From positions 124,001-188,000 of IMG/VR virus record IMGVR_UViG_3300035698_018317: a DNA stretch of 64,000 nt; one strand, given 5' to 3'. The position numbers and the translations under genes are program-made. The notes below the pieces were generated by a model. It saw nothing but the letters and a program-made list of their open reading frames with translations, searched no databases and was not told where the DNA came from. Source of the DNA: a virus. Positions 61,993-64,000 of the stretch are shown one piece after another (position 1 is the first letter of the stretch; every line of letters begins with the position of its first letter).

Positions 61993-63138
61993 TTATTGTA
62001 TTGTAATGGGCAGTTTTTTTGATTGGTAAAAAGGAATGGGAGGTGTTCTACGGTATTCAAACCTATTCTGTTGGCTTTTTCTTACACACATATCAAATAA
62101 CTCCAAGTCGATATCTTGTAAGACAGCACAATATTTTTTTGTTCCCTTTGGGCATTTATCTAAAGGAAGTGGAGAAACGATACCACATGGCTTATGTTGA
62201 CAAAATCCACTACCAAACATGAAGGTGGGAATTTTATATTTATGAGCGATATATTTAGGAGGAAGAGTGGACATAATACCTACAGAAGGAATTCTAAATG
62301 CTTCTCCAAGATGTACTCCAGCAGAATCAGGAGACACAATAAATTCTGCATTAAACGCTAAAGAGAATACGTCTATTGCTTCTGTTTTTCCAGAAAGATT
62401 TTTTACCCCTTCTATTTCTTCCAGTCTATCTAAACAATTATAACGTCCGTAAACATAAACCTTTACACCATATTGTTTTAATATATGTTTAATTAATTTT
62501 ATGTTTGTTTTAGGAGGAAGATTTTTGCAATTCCCACTTGAATGCCACTGTAGTAGGACATATTTATCGTTTTTATCTATACCAAGTCTTTCGTAATAAT
62601 CTTTATTTGGATATAATATTTCTTCATTTGTGAAAGCCCCAAAATCAGGAAGACCTTCATATTCCATACCCACAGTATTATACAGACGTTGTATAATACT
62701 TTGATTATCTACCCATGACCTATCCGCTCTGTCTTTTTCCGTCCAAAAAAACATAGCAGGTATTTTGTGTGTAAATGTGTCAAATTCTTCTTTTGTGATA
62801 TATGGTTCTCTAAGATTTATACTTGAAGGAAGAAAATTAGAATAGAATTTATTTATAGGAGGAGTAGAACACACATCTAATCTACATCTCATTCTACTTT
62901 TAATCCTATATATATCTCTTAAATAAGTGATAAGCCAGATTGAATCACCCATGCCAAGAGTGGCATCGCCTTGCATCATATACACAGCCGATTCTTCTGG
63001 GCTTATACGGTTTCCGCTGTATACTTCGATATCATAATCAGGAGCTACTTCACTAACTGCGTTTTGGGGTAATGAGCGAGGCTTACCCCAAGTTACGTAT
63101 TTTTTTTTGTCTTGTTTTCTTGTCCATGTCCAAAACAT
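61993..63138 (-). CDS. Glycosyltransferase family 9-like (heptosyltransferase-like) protein
   Basis: A 381-residue GT-B protein. MGDSIWLITYLRDIYRI in the first domain and NLSGKTEAIDVFSLAFNAEF with SPDSAGVHLGEAF in the second match GT9 motifs (glycine loop and D-S-G-x-x-H donor site). Four Cys near residues 320-345 may bind metal. It transfers a sugar from a nucleotide donor. It starts 3 nt after the stop of the sulfotransferase gene upstream, so the two are coupled. Confidence 0.75.
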   Translation of the reverse strand: MFWTWTRKQDKKKYVTWGKPRSLPQNAVSEVAPDYDIEVYSGNRISPEESAVYMMQGDATLGMGDSIWLITYLRDIYRIKSRMRCRLDVCSTPPINKFYSNFLPSSINLREPYITKEEFDTFTHKIPAMFFWTEKDRADRSWVDNQSIIQRLYNTVGMEYEGLPDFGAFTNEEILYPNKDYYERLGIDKNDKYVLLQWHSSGNCKNLPPKTNIKLIKHILKQYGVKVYVYGRYNCLDRLEEIEGVKNLSGKTEAIDVFSLAFNAEFIVSPDSAGVHLGEAFRIPSVGIMSTLPPKYIAHKYKIPTFMFGSGFCQHKPCGIVSPLPLDKCPKGTKKYCAVLQDIDLELFDMCVRKSQQNRFEYRRTPPIPFYQSKKLPITIQ

Positions 63139-63141
63139 AAA

Positions 63142-64000
63142 TTACTTTGCTTTCTTTTTAGAAGTTTTCTTTTTGGGAGTTTTCTTTTTATTTTCTAAGA
63201 CATTATCGCTTATACACTTCTCTTTTGCAACAGATTCCTCTATACTATTAGAAAGTTCATCAATAATTTCGTTCTCAATTTCATTTTCATCAGGTCGTGT
63301 TGGTGCATCCGCTGTGAAAGAACGTGCAGTAAATGAAATTTCTGGATAGTAAGCTTCGTAATACCATTTATTTCGATTCACAATGGAGGTTATAATGCGT
63401 GGAGAAAGTTTTCTGAGTTCTGGCTTCTCCAATTTAGATTTGATTTTATGCATGTACTTCATACGATAGAATGAGTCGGCTTCTGGAATCGTTGTTTGTT
63501 CAATGTTATCAAAGTCTATCTTTTGAGTTTTAACTCCTATCCATGTGAACAACTCATCCATAGTTTTTTGCGGGTCGCTTAGGAAATCTTCATATCTCCA
63601 AAAATATATGTTTCGCATTATATCAGGAATATCACCAAGATTATAAATGGCCTTTAATGGACCACCTATAACTCCATTATCATCAAACATTGCCCCAGCC
63701 CTCTTATCTACTATATGCTGTTCACAATGGTCTGGGAAATCTAGAAGAAGTGTTTCTTTATGTCTTTTTTCTATACTAGAAAATACACCTCTTAAATCTC
63801 TGAGACATACTATCATTTTAAAATTAGGATAAAGGTGTTGTAATGTGGGAGCACTATGACACCATCCTCTATTTTTATCTATAGTAATAGGAGTATTTGT
63901 ATCTGAAGACCATTCTCCCATAAACGCTTTAAGAGACCGCTTTAGACGTTTGTAGACAACTTCAAAATTAGAATCTAATTGGGTTAAAAGAAAAGGGTCA
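63142..64000 (-). CDS. Sulfotransferase, N-terminus outside window
   Basis: The frame is open to the window edge, so the gene is 5'-truncated here. MIVCLRDLRGVFSSIEKRH is the 3'-phosphate-binding site of PAPS-dependent sulfotransferases, and IYFWRYEDFLSDPQKTMDEL is the conserved segment that follows it. The 5'-phosphosulfate loop must lie upstream of the window. The last 50 residues are acidic and then Lys-rich (KKKTPKKKTSKKKAK). With the fusion enzyme at 59990 this gives two sulfotransferases in 4 kb. Confidence 0.72.
   Translation of the reverse strand, partial: DPFLLTQLDSNFEVVYKRLKRSLKAFMGEWSSDTNTPITIDKNRGWCHSAPTLQHLYPNFKMIVCLRDLRGVFSSIEKRHKETLLLDFPDHCEQHIVDKRAGAMFDDNGVIGGPLKAIYNLGDIPDIMRNIYFWRYEDFLSDPQKTMDELFTWIGVKTQKIDFDNIEQTTIPEADSFYRMKYMHKIKSKLEKPELRKLSPRIITSIVNRNKWYYEAYYPEISFTARSFTADAPTRPDENEIENEIIDELSNSIEESVAKEKCISDNVLENKKKTPKKKTSKKKAK

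Overview
The window is a contiguous piece of an AT-rich, T4-like (contractile-tailed) bacteriophage genome of large size. The evidence is a T4-type tail sheath stabiliser, tail sheath, tail tube, gp26/gp51-type baseplate hub assembly proteins, a gp55-type late sigma factor, gp46/gp47 recombination nuclease subunits, dUTPase, ribonucleotide reductase, RNA ligase, polynucleotide kinase and a large tRNA array with embedded HNH endonucleases. The host cannot be named from the sequence. The sugar and sulfate transferases suggest a phage that modifies glycans.

Layout. 1-3.0 kb: small unknown genes on both strands. 3.1-8.1 kb: one co-directional operon behind a host-type promoter, with RNA ligase, small membrane proteins, Nudix hydrolase, CoaD-like nucleotidyltransferase, a sigma-70-like factor and an ART-like protein. 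8.1-12.4 kb (minus): tagged small proteins, a kinase and a virion protein. 12.5-16.4 kb: DNA methyltransferase and a very large tagged protein. 17-30 kb: tail and neck module (gp15-like, sheath, four tail-tube paralogues, gp26/gp51), interrupted by minus-strand regulators including gp55. 30-36.7 kb: fibre-like protein, tagged proteins, HhH-GPD and PD-(D/E)XK enzymes, and a glutamine amidotransferase followed by small paralogous genes. 36.7-45.5 kb (minus): dUTPase, class II RNR, gp46, MazG-like, gp47. 45.6-47.6 kb: a vWA pair. 47.6-49.7 and 55.6-56.4 kb: tRNA arrays (Ser, Leu, Tyr, Phe). 50-54 kb: a long fibre/tailspike that looks frameshifted. 57-64 kb: a repeat protein, a phosphoesterase, glycosyltransferases and sulfotransferases.

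Strongest observations. (1) The tRNA array is preceded by a promoter, a 28-codon reading frame whose core (FYFSLSLLSSSLLLS) contains only the four amino acids carried by the downstream tRNAs, and an intrinsic terminator with a competing hairpin. This is a candidate codon-sensing attenuator of a phage tRNA operon. (2) About 17 otherwise unrelated proteins begin with the same short N-terminal tag, roughly M-x-[TF]-F-x-x-[WYF]-[LIA]-x-E. It closely resembles the T4 capsid targeting sequence of the internal head proteins (MKTYQEFIAE), so these may be packaged virion cargo. (3) Two Leu-type tRNA genes carry the same 22-nt insertion in the anticodon loop with compensatory base changes, and a 148-nt RNA with tRNA-like ends lies in the array. 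(4) A canonical CCCAAAG slippery site would fuse the gp26-like and gp51-like proteins. (5) Late-promoter-like CTATATTAA boxes end only 3-10 nt before start codons, which would give leaderless or nearly leaderless mRNAs.
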